64,000 nt of DNA from Bombus terrestris. Lineage: Eukaryota > Arthropoda > Insecta > Hymenoptera > Apidae. Below are positions 38,689-50,785 of this stretch, in pieces (position 1 is the stretch's first letter; every line of letters begins with the position of its first letter). The translations under genes and the position numbers were made by a program. Location of the stretch: positions 2,108,001 through 2,172,000 of the forward strand of contig NC_063279.1 of the NCBI RefSeq assembly GCF_910591885.1. Direction: 5' to 3'. The notes beneath the pieces were generated by a model that was not told the origin of the DNA, ran no database searches, and saw nothing but the letters and a program-made list of their open reading frames with translations.

Positions 38689-40671
38689 TTAATGTTTGTA
38701 ATTACATTTTGTTTCAGTTACAGGACAACCATTCGGATGATTTTCATAAAACCAACAGGGTTTAGTCTTCGTTCGTAGCAATGGTAACTTATTTTTTTTT
38801 GATTTTTCATTAATTCTTCCTTCTGTTCCAGGTATTCTAAATTCTACCCTTCCTTGAGTAACACGAAATATATAGCTATGATTTTTCAGTAAAGTTTGAA
38901 GACCTCCGCATTCTTTTCGCAAATGTATCATAGCTTCTTTAGGAATTGATTCAGCGATTTCACGTAATTCAAGGCATCTACCAGCGTTCCAAAGTTTTTT
39001 GGGCGTCCCTTCGATAGTCATAATGCGACCTTCATGAAGTAATTGATTCGATACGATATCAACAATATTTGCAATTAACGTTTTGTCTAATTGTGTACAA
39101 TTTCGTACTTTTTCCACTTTCTCTCTTGGCTTAAAGTCACAAGTCCATTCTTCAACTATTTCACTATCGACTGTTTTATCACTCAATTCGTATTTTTGCA
39201 AAGTCAAAGTTGTCTTTGTACTTAGCATTTGTTGAATACGATCTTCAAGTTCTTTAACCTCTTCGGGCGTCCTTTCCCACCCAATCAGGCATATTCGTTT
39301 CGTAGAGGGAATTCTTAATTTATCAAGATATGTTGTAAAACCACATTGGACGCATATACTTCTCACATAATCAATGTACTCCGAATATTGACTTTTCGAG
39401 GCGCAGTACCTTTGATACTTTGCGCCATTAAGTTCATATGGACAACAGGGTAATAAAAAGAAACGACAGTTGTTAGAGCTACGTGCAGCAATTATCGGAA
39501 TCCATGGTGTTAACTCGTCTGAATGGTTTCCTATGATCCAATCTACTTCCGGATATACAGTCGTAGACGATGGAACAATAGTAGAAACCTGTACAAAACG
39601 TTTCAATAAATTTAATCAATCGATCGTAAGATCGAAGATACGTAATCACGTATATATGTATGTACATAAGATAAAATAAGTTGCTATTAATATCTGAATT
39701 ACAAAATTTCTATAAATAATACTTATACATACTTGCAATGGAGTTTCAGGTGGGTATAAATCCCATATTTTCCTCCTTCGCAAATCAATCCCTAATCCGC
39801 GGTGACCTTCGTTAAACAGGATGTACACGAGTAAACCATTACCGCATCCCAAATCGAGAAATGACTGTAAATTATTAGTTTTCTTTTCAAATCTCTCTTT
39901 CTCCCACAATAACAGTAAATAGGCAGCGATTGCAATATCCTCATAAACAAATTTCGTTGGATCTGTACTTTCAGGCCAGTTCTTTATCAATTTCGTACCA
40001 TATTTCTCTTTCAACTTACAATACAATTTTGCATATTTTTCAGCTGACACGAGATTCAATGAAGTCAATGGGATCGATGTTCTTTCTGAGTCGTTGCTTC
40101 TTGCCCATTTCAGGATACATGGGAAAAGTTTCTGCTTTAACCATTCAATGCTGAAATCGGATATAATGTTATTGTCTCCATAGACACTAAGGGATGTATA
40201 ACCATCTGTTCCTTGTTGTAACATAAATGCTATTTTAGCACCAAGAGATTGTTTATGCGAGAGAAAGGGCTTGTGGACATTTATTATGCAACTCTCTTCA
40301 TTATTGAATAAAAAAAATTCAATACCAGTGGAAAATATGTGTGGCATACGTGGCAATTGCTTTGCCACATATAAGTGAATTTTCCTTTCGGCTGTAGTAG
40401 CCACCTGATCAGAAATGTGTAGTACTTCTAGTAATTTTATGTTATCAATGTTGTCTTTTTGATGATCTGTACTTAAAGTTGAAATATCCAAAGCATTAAT
40501 ACGCTGAAAAATTTGGAAGATATTGCAGCTAGTTTCGATATCCAGTATTTCAATTGAAGCAAGAATTCTACGGTTTACAGTTTGAGGATTACGACGCCAT
40601 ATACTAATGGCTTTGAAAAATTGTGACACATTAATTCCACTTTGATCACGTATTATGGTTTTGAAATCCAT
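38689..40671 (-). CDS. TRMT44: TRMT44, tRNA(Ser) Um44 2'-O-methyltransferase
   Basis: Two exons, 40671-39733 and 39588-38689, joined in phase 0, giving 612 residues. The SAM-binding motif FLDLGCGNGLL sits near the end of exon 1, followed by GLGIDLRRRKIWDLYPP, and exon 2 continues with the family signature DWIIGNHSDELTPWIP. The C-terminus has a CCCH-type zinc finger (CWFYENHPNGCPV and a final C-x3-H, NYKH). This is the Trm44/METTL19 family, which methylates the ribose of uridine 44 in cytosolic tRNA-Ser. The start ATG is 87 bases below the stop of LYRM9 on the same strand, leaving very little room for a separate promoter. Confidence 0.92.
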
Positions 40672-40758
40672 ATTTTACATGATACAATTGCAAATCCTTC
40701 CTTTAGAGGATAACTTATAGAATGCATCTACGATGTGAATATTATCTTTATATACTTG

Positions 40759-41330
40759 TTAGTCTGTTTGTTTACTTGTTCCTTTCGGTTTTGTGTACTA
40801 AAAATCATATTAAAACACAGATAATTAGAATATATAAAAAACAGAAAAAAAGGAAGAAGATGGTAAGCATTCACGAAATATATATTAATAATATTATTTA
40901 TATTGATTTACCTTTTTAACAATCCATTCTGCATCTTGTACTGCCTTTTTCATAATTTGCTGAACACGCTCCTCATCTGGTTCGATTAAGTGCTGTTTAA
41001 AACTCTGCAAGCATTGGAGTACAAAACCAATGATTATTAAATAATTAAATGTACTTGAAAATCAAGTTAATCACATGTTCGTTATGTGAATATTACATAT
41101 TTTACCGCATAACCTAAACGTTTTATTGTTTATTATTTTTACTGAAAGTAGTGAATTTGAACTCCAAATGTATTTGTTAATATGAAAATCGTTATACAAT
41201 TTACCTGCTTAATCGAATGTCTATAAAATCCTTCTGCTTCTTTTGGTAATTTTTCACATTCTCGCAGCAAAAATTTGTACAGCTGTTTCGGCGATTTTAA
41301 AGCTGCTTCTCGTAACTTTGTACTTGCCAT
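40759..41330 (-). CDS. LYRM9: LYRM9, LYR-motif protein
   Basis: Three exons, 41330-41205, 41004-40912 and 40797-40759, giving 85 residues. The N-terminal LYKFLLREC corresponds to the LYR motif followed by a leucine and basic residues; then GFYRHSIKQSF, ERVQQIMKKA and DAEWIVKK match LYRM9 in order and spacing. The last exon is only 39 bases including the stop. LYR proteins are small helical, mostly mitochondrial adaptors that bind the acyl carrier protein; the specific role of LYRM9 is not settled. It lies head-to-head with the FLAD1-like gene. Confidence 0.88.
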
Positions 41331-41816
41331 TTTAGTGAGAAGTTGGAGAAAATATAAAGAAAAACAATAATTATTAAATGTTAAGAATAGTATATTGTGT
41401 AATTTTATGTAAGAATGTTAAGAAAAACGAAGTTGCACGATTGTTTACGATTCAGTTTCTTTCATCCTATTTTAATTGAAATTAATACGATGATAGGACA
41501 AGAAAAGAAACCCCTAGTATAGCATAAAATCACTGAACGGTCTTTAAATTTAATAAAAGTGGTAACATAAAAAGAAGATTATAATTAGTACAATATAATT
41601 AGAAAGCTCAAATGACTTTGTATAATGACATGTGTATTTTTAATATATAAATATATCAAAGAGTAAAAATATAGTCGTAAATTCTCTTATAAAGATATGT
41701 ATATACATATGTACACAGGTAGAAGTACTTAAGTTTAAAGGCGCTGCGTAGCATCCTCTAGCAGTATAGTATATAGATAACACACAAATAATTGTTAATA
41801 GTGAGATTAAAGCGTT
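41331..41816. other. divergent promoter region, LYRM9 / FLAD1-like
   Basis: A 486-base AT-rich interval between two start codons facing away from each other. It must contain both promoters or a shared bidirectional one. No distinct element was identified. Confidence 0.55.
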
Positions 41817-43916
41817 ATGATAAATTTACATCGATACAAGGTAGTGAAAATTTTATTGAAATGTTATCGAACAAACATAATTCGGTTGAAAAGTAATGGA
41901 AAGCATCCTACTGCTGGAATAATCGGTAATATTGCGTATACACTTTACTAATATCATATATTTGGATATACTGTTTTTCTTACTGTTAAATTTTTATTTT
42001 ACTTAGTAATCGGAGATGAAATTTTAAAAGCGCAAGTAAAAGATACTAATTGTTTTTATGCGTGTAAGCTGCTTTATAATCATGGAGTCAAGGTTCAGAA
42101 AGTAGGTATAACTTGATCCATGATGTCTACAGTTTATCTGTCAAGTATTGTTGTTTTCTATTAATACTATTTTTTATTTTAATTATCTATTCCTAGACTG
42201 CGGTCGTACGAGATAATCTTGAAGATATTTCCAAAGAGATAAAATACTTTTCTAAAATGTTCAACTATGTTTTTACATCCGGTGGTATAGGACCAACTCA
42301 CGATGATGTTACATATGAAGGTAAAATATAGTCTGAAAATTAATAAGAGTACATAGTAAGTGTTCATTATAATGAAATTATATTTTACAGCTTTAGCATT
42401 GGCCTTTAACGATTCATTGCACTATCACCCAACACTAGTGAAAATTATAAAAGATTGCTTCAGTTGTGGAACTTTTCCTTCACCGGCTTATAAAATGGCA
42501 TATGTAAGTAATGATCCAAATGAATGGTGTAAATTAAATGATAGTATGTTGATATGTGTTTGACGATCGATGTAAACTAGGTTCTTAATTTAAGATACCC
42601 ACTAAATCTGTACTTAAATTTGGGATAGACCAAGTCACAGGTAAAAAGCTGACTTATCCGTGTATAATGGTGGAAAATGTTTACATCTTCCCTGGCTCAC
42701 CCATGTTTTTTGAAACATCATTTCAGGCATTTTGCAAGGTATAATATGCACAAATCGTTCGAATAACTGTTTGAGAATAGAAAAGATTTTGTTTTTGTAG
42801 GAATGTTTTGCTAGCTACAAAAGTTTTGCAGCAACCGAAGTTTATATAAATGCAAAAGAGGAATCATTCGCAGATGTTTTATATGCAGTTGCACAAGAAT
42901 GTCCAACTGTTACCTTCGGCTCGTATCCGGAATGGAATAGGTAATAAAATCGACTACAATACAAAAAAATGATAAAGAAGTTGGTAGATAATTGAAATCG
43001 CTTCGTAGGTATTATAAAGCGCGTGTGACCATAGAAAGTGAAAACGAAAAAGATACTGAAACAGCAAAAACAATGTTTTGTAATCGTATTCCGAGAAATG
43101 TATTAGTACATTATGATCGTATGCCACATGTGGATTGTCTATCAAAGTACGAAGCATGGATTGAAAAGTCCCAACGTCGATCATTTTATGAGCGTTCCTT
43201 CAAGACATTCGTGTAATGCATCTACAACTGGAAAAAGTATCGATTATTTGTATCGATTATAAGGTGTTATCGAATTTTTCTTTGCTTTCTTTCTCTTTCT
43301 TTCCTTGTAGAAATTATTATAAGAAACCTGAAAATGTTTGGATATATTTGGATGGTAGCGAAGAGTCAGTCCTTATGATACATCTTGCTCGAATCGCCAG
43401 TAACAAACTGCAACATTGTTCGAAGCTCAAACTGCGTGCAATTTGTTTTAAATCTGATATATTAAAGTCGGGCACTGACGAATTCTTTCACGAACTTAAG
43501 AACAGGTAGGTACGATATCGATACATGTCAAAACTGTTACAAACAAAAATCATATTGGATTGCACGTAGAATGTTACAATCAATTTTCTAAAATAGATTT
43601 AAGCTAACACGAACATAACTAATTTGACTGATTTGATAGATATAATATCGAGCTATGTAAGTTAGAACATTTGGAAAGCGATGCCACTGACACGATAAAC
43701 AATTTCGCTGTGTTAAAACCAGAATTACAAGTGTTATTGGTTGGAAAACGGTTGAATAACAATAAAAGAGTAATGTACGATGATCTTGCTCGATTAAACG
43801 ACGACAGTTCTAAGTCTGTGCAAGTACATTTTCCACTCACTGATTGGACAGATGACGATATTAAAGATTTCTTTAGCTCACTCTGTTTACCATACTATAC
43901 AAAAGAAACGTATTAA
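41817..43916 (+). CDS. FLAD1-like protein with degenerate FAD-synthase domain
   Basis: Nine exons: 41817-41925, 42007-42101, 42197-42320, 42391-42503, 42595-42738, 42801-42940, 43009-43212, 43311-43505, 43640-43916; 466 residues. The N-terminal half is a molybdopterin-binding-like (MPTb) domain with VIGDEIL and the conserved FTSGGIGPTHDDV (about 95-106), and later GSYPEWN, as in FAD synthase FLAD1. The C-terminal half aligns with the PAPS-reductase-like FADS domain, but where active enzymes have a NGGKDC-type loop this protein reads YLDGSEES (about 322-329). It also stops soon after the DWT-DI block, lacking the final RGYTSLG-type segment. It may have kept only the hydrolase-type MPTb activity. 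The basic, Ser-poor N-terminus could be a mitochondrial presequence (inference). The exon 7 donor (GT|GTAATG) is inferred from phase. Confidence 0.85.
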
Positions 43917-44111
43917 AATCGATAAGTAAGTAAAAATGTGTTTTTCTATCCCTATTTCGTTTGCTGATTTACTCTCCCTCTCTCTTTTTGTTTATCCTTT
44001 TGTTTTTGTTTTCGTTTCTTTCTGATTATGCTTGGTTAGATATTGCCATATATATTGTATATATTTATATAAGTCGTTTCCCGTATAAAGAAATACAATT
44101 TATTTTCATAG

Positions 44112-44490
44112 GTATGGGGCAGAAAAATAAGAGCAAGAATAAACCAAAATATGCTGCTAATGGAAGTGTAACCGAGATAGCTGTATCTCGTATTAAATTT
44201 TACATTAATTGATTGATTCAATAGCAGATTATTGTATGATCAATGGTCTTCTTTCATACAACAAAGAAGTAAATAAAAACAAATTCACACCAAAGTTGTT
44301 TAAAAATCAGTTTATAATCGAAACATTATCAGAAATCATCGAAGTTGCGTTTCTTCATATTTTAATCCCTGATTGTCACGAGGATGGCGAGATTTGTTAC
44401 GAAGAAAACACATGGAAAGACATCTATGTTTATAGATTGCTTTTTAATGTATCTCTGAAGACGATGAGCAGGATGAAATGGATTAATTAA
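44112..44490 (+). CDS. small unrecognised two-exon ORF
   Basis: An acceptor (TTTTCATAG) is followed two bases later by ATG (44114) and a basic stretch MGQKNKSKNKPKYAANG. A donor GTGTAA after 44165 and acceptor TCAATAG before 44225 join it in frame to an 87-residue open stretch that ends at a TAA at 44490 and contains CMINGLLSYNKEV and PDCHEDGEICYEE. The joined product has 105 residues. No family recognised. It could equally be part of the 3' UTR of the FLAD1-like gene, since AATAAA occurs at 44138-44143 inside it. Confidence 0.3.
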
Positions 44491-46104
44491 ACGTTTAAGG
44501 TTTTGGTGGATACAATTAAAAAAGGTTCCTTAAACCCTTAAATCGTATTCATATGAATTCATGTCATTTATTTTGAACTCATAGTTGAGTCGCGACGTCT
44601 CATTGTTTTGTTCCAAAGAAAAAGAAGCTTTGTTACTTGCTCGCATCCTCCTGAAATTTAATTTCGCATTGAAGTATTTTTAGCTTTTTTTCTTTTGAAA
44701 GCTCAAAACAAAAGTCAATGATAGAATGGTGAGAAGGTGGAGTAGATAAGAACAATAAGAAAACGAATGAATGGATGCTAGTCAGATAGTTTGTGTGTGT
44801 GTGGTATGTGTGTGTATGTGCGTGTGATTATACAATTTATAAACCATATACAGTGCGATATTCTTCGTTATGCTAATTACTAAATACGAGTTTTTTTTTA
44901 TATTTATGATTACTGTCGATAAAAAGAAAATAGATTAATCGACTTACTTAAGTCGAATATTCCATTATTCGCACTTTGTCTTTACGTATGATTCTTCCGC
45001 GATTGCTTACACATCGCTTAACGCTAGAAGCTCTGTACCACAGAACCGTGTCTCCCTTTTTTATTACTTTTTATCAAAAATTTAGTAGACGATGTCTGAA
45101 AATAATAAATCTGAAAAAATAACAAGCAGTAGTGGTTTCAATTGCGGTAAAAAAAGAAAAATTGAACGAGGTGATCCACGAGTGAAACGAAACAAAAAAA
45201 AATTGAGTAAATGGAAAAAGTTGTGCGAGGAAAGAAGAGAAGGTGGGGAGACGGAAATGAGCCTCATATTTCACCAGAGTATTTCATTTAAGTTTGAAAT
45301 TGATTACACGAGAGTAGAATAGAATAGAAAGAAGCCGATGATACAAGGTTGGTAGAAGACAGAATACAAGCTGTCTAACTGGATGACTAACTGGTTATTT
45401 AACTGATTGGTTCGCTGTATAGCTCATTCATCGATTGACTGACCGACAACTGAGCGATTGATTAATCGACGGATTGATTGTAAGTGGTTGCTCGACTGGT
45501 TAGTTGGTAGATAAAAATGAATCGCGAAAAAAGGACGAATATATATGGAAAAGAAAATATGATAAATGAAAATAAAATGCGCGATTTTTCTCGATTTCTC
45601 TGCGTCGGTCTTTTTACAATTAGCATATCGAAGTTATTACGATTATAACGGAGAAGAAATCAATTGAGTAAATATTGGCACGACGAATAGTCTGTAAAAC
45701 AATCGCGAACATTAAACGGCAAAATTCTCATCGCAAAATTATTTGATTCGATGTCACAATATGTGCGTTCGATAATTCATTATAGTGGTAATATAGATAC
45801 AGGGCTATATAGATACGACGGTTGAGAAAGAATAAGATAGCTATAAATAGCAAAAGGGTAGAAGAAAGTTGTAAAGAAAAAACGACGGGTCAAGCCTTCT
45901 GCGATAGAAACGATGAACATAAAAGAGATTTGTATCGTTTAAAGATTGGAAATGATACGAAAGAGCAGAGGGAGAGTAGGGAAAAATATAGGAGTGTGAG
46001 AGATCGAGTAGAGACTGATGCGAATGGGGGTTTGATCCTTGCGTAATCGTAGATGAAGCTAGTGGAGATGAGAAGGACGCGGTGGTAATGGTAACGGTAA
46101 AGTA

Positions 46105-46181
46105 GTGGCGGCTGTGGCGGTGGCGGTGGCGGTGGCGGCGGTGGTGACGGTGGCGGTGGCGGCGGCGGCGGCGGCGGCGGC
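46105..46181. repeat. GGC/GGT trinucleotide array
   Basis: About 25 imperfect copies of GGC, GGT and GTG triplets, ending in a pure GGC run. On the minus strand this reads as poly-Pro or poly-Arg/His, explaining the long spurious frames there. Confidence 0.9.
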
Positions 46182-47452
46182 TTAGACCGACGGCGTGGTC
46201 GATGGCGATGGTCGCGTGCTGGTCGCGTGCCGGAGGCGGAGCCAAGCTTCGACTCTCTCGCGTGCCACCTCCACCCTAAAGTTCGCGGTCCCTGTTGCAC
46301 CCTCCGACACCCTCCTGGAACAGCGGGGAGCTCTTCTACTCGACGCGACGCCCCTCGGTACTCTTTGGTTCCTCGCGTCTCCCCTTCTCTCCACCAGTTC
46401 CCGAATCTACAGTCGCTTCCTCGTCGGTTATTGATTCCCTCGGGTAGCTAGTCCCGAAAAGGGTGCTAAAATAGGATGAGGACGATTGAAAGAACGAAAG
46501 CGAGAAGATATAGAGAAATGAAATTCGATGATAAATACAATATACCAAAGTTGGCGCGTTTTAAAAGGAAAACGAACGATCGCTCTTTCGCTTCTTCTCC
46601 TTTTTTCTTCTAGATTTTCTTCTCATCCTTCTTCGTCGTTTTATCTCTTTTATCCTTGTCTTGTTTCATTGTTTTCTGGTTCTTCATCTTCTTTTTACAC
46701 ACCTTCTTCTTCTTATTATTATTATCATTATTATTATTACTATTACGATACGGAAATCGCAATTTCTCCAAATTTTCCAGTCAATATGTAGCTTATATAA
46801 TAGTTGTGAATACATGTTTGCTATGAAGCAAATATTGAAACAACCAGTGATCAACGGTTTTCCAAAGTTAATGACCGTGGCGACTCGTTCAATGATAACG
46901 CATAGGAGATTAATTTATTGTTAAAATACGATATGGAGTGGTCGCAGTGACGAAAGATACCGTCAAGTATTCGCATCGATGGTCGTGCGATGAATCTACT
47001 ATCGTCGTTGATTAAGATTTGTAGAAAGAGAAAAGAAAAGAGCTATTATGTAAGTGACCCGTAGCGACCACTATGCCGAAAGCATACGCGATTTCGTCTC
47101 GCTGTGTGATCGGTGTAAAAACAATGTGCAATGTGACTAGGAAGATGAAGGACAGTTGGTAAAATTATCGAGAGAGCGCAGGAAGACACAATTAAACGAA
47201 ACTCTTAGAGACGTCGATTTATTAAATTTCGTTGATTTATCTGCGACATTATCCATCCTTCGAAGTAAGTTCTTGTTTGCACAAACTTGTCGTATTGAGA
47301 GCAGCGCTCTTGAATCTCGAAACTTTGCAAACTCCCCGTCTCTTCCTTTGGCTTCGCCAGTTGGTCCCCACCCGTTCTCCTCGGCCCCCTTAGTGTAACC
47401 ACGGTTTCTTCTTCGTGTAAACTTGCACACTGGTATAGGCGGTATCCACACC

Positions 47453-47490
<38 letters not shown>

Positions 47491-47491
47491 T
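47453..47491. repeat. TAGA tetranucleotide microsatellite
   Basis: About 9.5 perfect copies of TAGA, followed by degenerate GTAGATAG and GTAGGTAG copies up to about 47540. Confidence 0.95.
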
Positions 47492-50363
47492 GAAAAATAG
47501 TAGATAAGTAGTAAGTAGATAGATAGGTAGGTAAGTAGGTAGTTACGGTTTAAGCGACGTATTTGTATTCATCCGTGGATGCAGTTCGTTCGTCGCTCTT
47601 TTCGTTTCGTTTCTCATCGTTTCCGTTCTCATCGTTTCTGTTCCATAGCACCGCTTCGTCTCGTTCGTTGCTGTCCGGAGTTGTAGTTCCGTGCGATTCA
47701 CGGCATAACCTATTTTACTTTCGAAAACTCAACGGATCAATACCAACGGGAATGCGACGAAGACGAGCGAGCGGACGAAGAGAATTGCGCAAGAGGAGGA
47801 ACAACGAATGCGAACGACATCGTTCTCGTCCGCGGCAATTTCTTCTATGATACGAACAATACTATTGTCTCTGTGGCTTTTAGGTACGGTCAAAGATCGA
47901 TCGACTGATTATTTCGAGTGGAAGCGTGTACGGTCGAAAGGTTGCGTAGCGAAATCGATCGAGTGGAATCGATAAAGATCGAGTAGCCAGAGTCGCGAGG
48001 GTCAGCAACGGCAGGTAGCGCAAAAGCAGCCAAGTTGCGCGGGTACCATACGTGATATACAAATACCGGCAACCGAATCTTCGAAAAGAGTTTTGGGTTG
48101 CGGCACGAGACCGTCAGCTGGCGAGCAGAGCCGGTTCGTCCTTTTCTTTTTTTTCTTTTCTCGTTCACGCGGCACCTCTCTTCTCCTCCTTTCAACATCC
48201 TTTTTTACGTGCCCTTTCCTCTCCTCTCCTCTCCTCTCTTCCTCGCTCCTTTATTCGTTCGTTCGCTTTTCAACCGGTCCTCGATCCTACGTAGAAACAT
48301 TTTTCGATTTTCTTTCATTTCCTTCCTCCTTTGATTCCCCGTCCGCTACTTTCCTTCCGGACAAACGTTTGAAAATCTTGTTCCTTCGTCTTTACGATTA
48401 GAAGTAAACGTTCTTTGGGAGGCAATCGCGATCCAGCCATGGAAACTTCGATAACAAGTTACCAAGACGATTTCGCGAACGATCGTTTTCCACGGCGTAC
48501 GAGAGACAGGTTACGACTGAATCGTATTTTAAAAAGGGCCATAGGAATTTCAAAAACCGTAAAACGAAAGGTGTGTACGTATATACGCGGCTTCTTAATT
48601 GGCAGCTCTCTGTTTCCGTTTTTTAATACGACCAGTCCAACGAGAGATTTTTAAATGCTCGTGGCGTGGGTGAAATAGGGGGAGGGGACAGCAACTGGAT
48701 CGCGATGTCGCTGCGTTAACCGCGCTAATGTTTTTGCGGCAGATCACTCGACCGAAAAAAAGCTTTGTAGAGCGTCGATGTTGCACGGTAACGATGCAAA
48801 ATTTCTTTTACGAGATTAGACGACGCTCGATTTAACCGTACAGTTCGTTTCAGCGAACGCTTCGATGAAGCGCGTCAGCGTGTTGCGTCGCGACGAGCGT
48901 ATAGTACGTACCAGTTTGCTCGATCGCGCAATCAAAACGAGAACGCGTCTGGGCTCTTGTTCGCGCGTTACTTTCCGAAAAATTCCCTGTTCCGACAAGG
49001 TCGGAATTTCGATCGCCGCGCCTCGAATCGCACGTATTACTCCTCTCTATTATCCTATTAAATATCTCGCTTTCGAACGCAATTTCGATCGGAATTAATT
49101 TGCTGGCTGATAGGCCGATTAATCTCTAGAAACTTTTGGAAATCTTTCGCTTTTTCGAAACGTCATTACTTTTTCTCGGATTAATCACATTATTAGACGC
49201 GCGTGCGTTTGACGTTAAAGGTACATACGTTTAAATAGGAAAGAGTAAAAAGAAGATGATGTATGGCATAGAAACTCGATATATCGATCGAGTTTCGAAA
49301 AACGGAAAGTTATCGCATAAAAGCTAAGGATCCTCTGCAAGCTCTTTCGCGTTCGAGATTTCATCGACGACGTTACTTTCTCGTATTTGTTATCTACCGA
49401 GAGGTTCGATCTTCTTTCGTAGCCTCTTAACGTCATGTTACCTTGATCGTTATTCTGGCTATTAGATAGACGGATCGTGCACACAATCAACAAGCTTTGT
49501 CGTCTGCGCGCTGCTTCACGTTAACGGAATTTGTCCATCGTTCTCATCGTGACTTTTACCTATACATAGGTAAAAACATCGAAGACCTCGTCACGGCAGG
49601 CTCGCTCGCTTCTCCTTTTCCTCGTTATCGTATAGTCTTGATCGTTGTATCGAGAATTGTCTTGGGCATCCATGAAAGAAGCCGTTCTTGTGTACGCGTT
49701 CGCGTATGATATTTATATTATCGTTTTCTAATTTCGTTGTTCGAACAGATCGCGAAATCAAGCCAACGACCATCATAATCTTCGTCGATGAGCGTATTGC
49801 GTTTACGATTAAACGTAATACACATAGAACGTGCGTTGCGTTACACCTTTGCATCAAAATCGAATGTTTCGCGGATGCGTGTCGACTTAAGCGAGAAAAA
49901 TAGCTGTCAGAAATGACGCTGGAGCGGAATGGAGGGAAAGGCGAGACGGGGGCGGCAGTCGGTCAGAGCGACGAAGACCGAGGGCTATGGACCCGAGTAT
50001 TGCGAGTAGACGGAGAATATACGTTAGGAACAAGGAAGGGATGCAAGCGACTGAAAGAGGAAAGACACGGAAGGTGGACACGATAGAAGGTAGGTCTGGG
50101 TTCGAGGGACAGAGGTACGCAGCGTGGAATACCAAGTACGACAAACGAAGACTGATCTACAGGAGGAAGGAGTTGGATGGTCGTATACTCGCCACTCTTT
50201 TCTTTAAATCACGTTTATCAGAGACGGATGGCGAACAGCAGCGCGATGCAGTATCGAAGGAGGTGCGGCCGAAGGAGAAGAAAAAGGAACCAGCCGGTAA
50301 AGCATGGGCGGGTCGGCGGGGCGGGGGGGAGGGGGAGGGTGGAGGGAAGAGAGAAAGAGACTA

Positions 50364-50385
50364 AGAGAGAGAGAGAGAGAGAGAG
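50364..50385. repeat. AG dinucleotide run in a purine-rich tract
   Basis: An AG run of 22 bases lies inside a purine-rich region (about 50310-50610) on the plus strand. Confidence 0.9.
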
Positions 50386-50770
50386 CGAGGGATGAAAGGA
50401 TGGGTGAGAAGCGTGGAGAAGGGAGTAAGTTGGAGGGAAAGAGGGTAGCGAGCGAGCGAGTTGATAAGTTGTCGAGTAGCGGAGCGCGGAGGCGCGAGTC
50501 GCGAGGTGCGATGCGCGAGGCAAGAGGCAAGAGGCACGAGGAGGACGAGTATGAGAACGTAGAAGAAGGGAAAGAAGGGAGAGGAAGCGGAGAAACACGC
50601 GGATATTGATTCCCGTGGGATATGCGCGCGCTCGACGAGACTCGGAAATCTAAACGTATGTACGATGCTTCGGCGGACATACAGAAAAGTATACGCGTCG
50701 CGCGGTATGCGCATCTATATCTGGACTCATCCGGAGGAAAGGAAAATAGAGGAGCGGCAGGGGTGTAGAC

Positions 50771-50785
50771 GGGGGGGGGGGGGGG
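50771..50785. repeat. run of 15 G
   Basis: Fifteen consecutive G bases directly before GAATTC. Such a run can form a quadruplex and is also a common assembly or sequencing error point, so its length is uncertain. Confidence 0.9.

Noticed and set aside
45092..45322. Lysine-rich 76-residue ORF starting MSENNKSEK
   Set aside because: A-rich composition explains it; no acceptor or donor support and no family recognised.
45841..46300. Arg/His- and Pro-rich frames opposite the GGC array
   Set aside because: Explained by the trinucleotide repeat.
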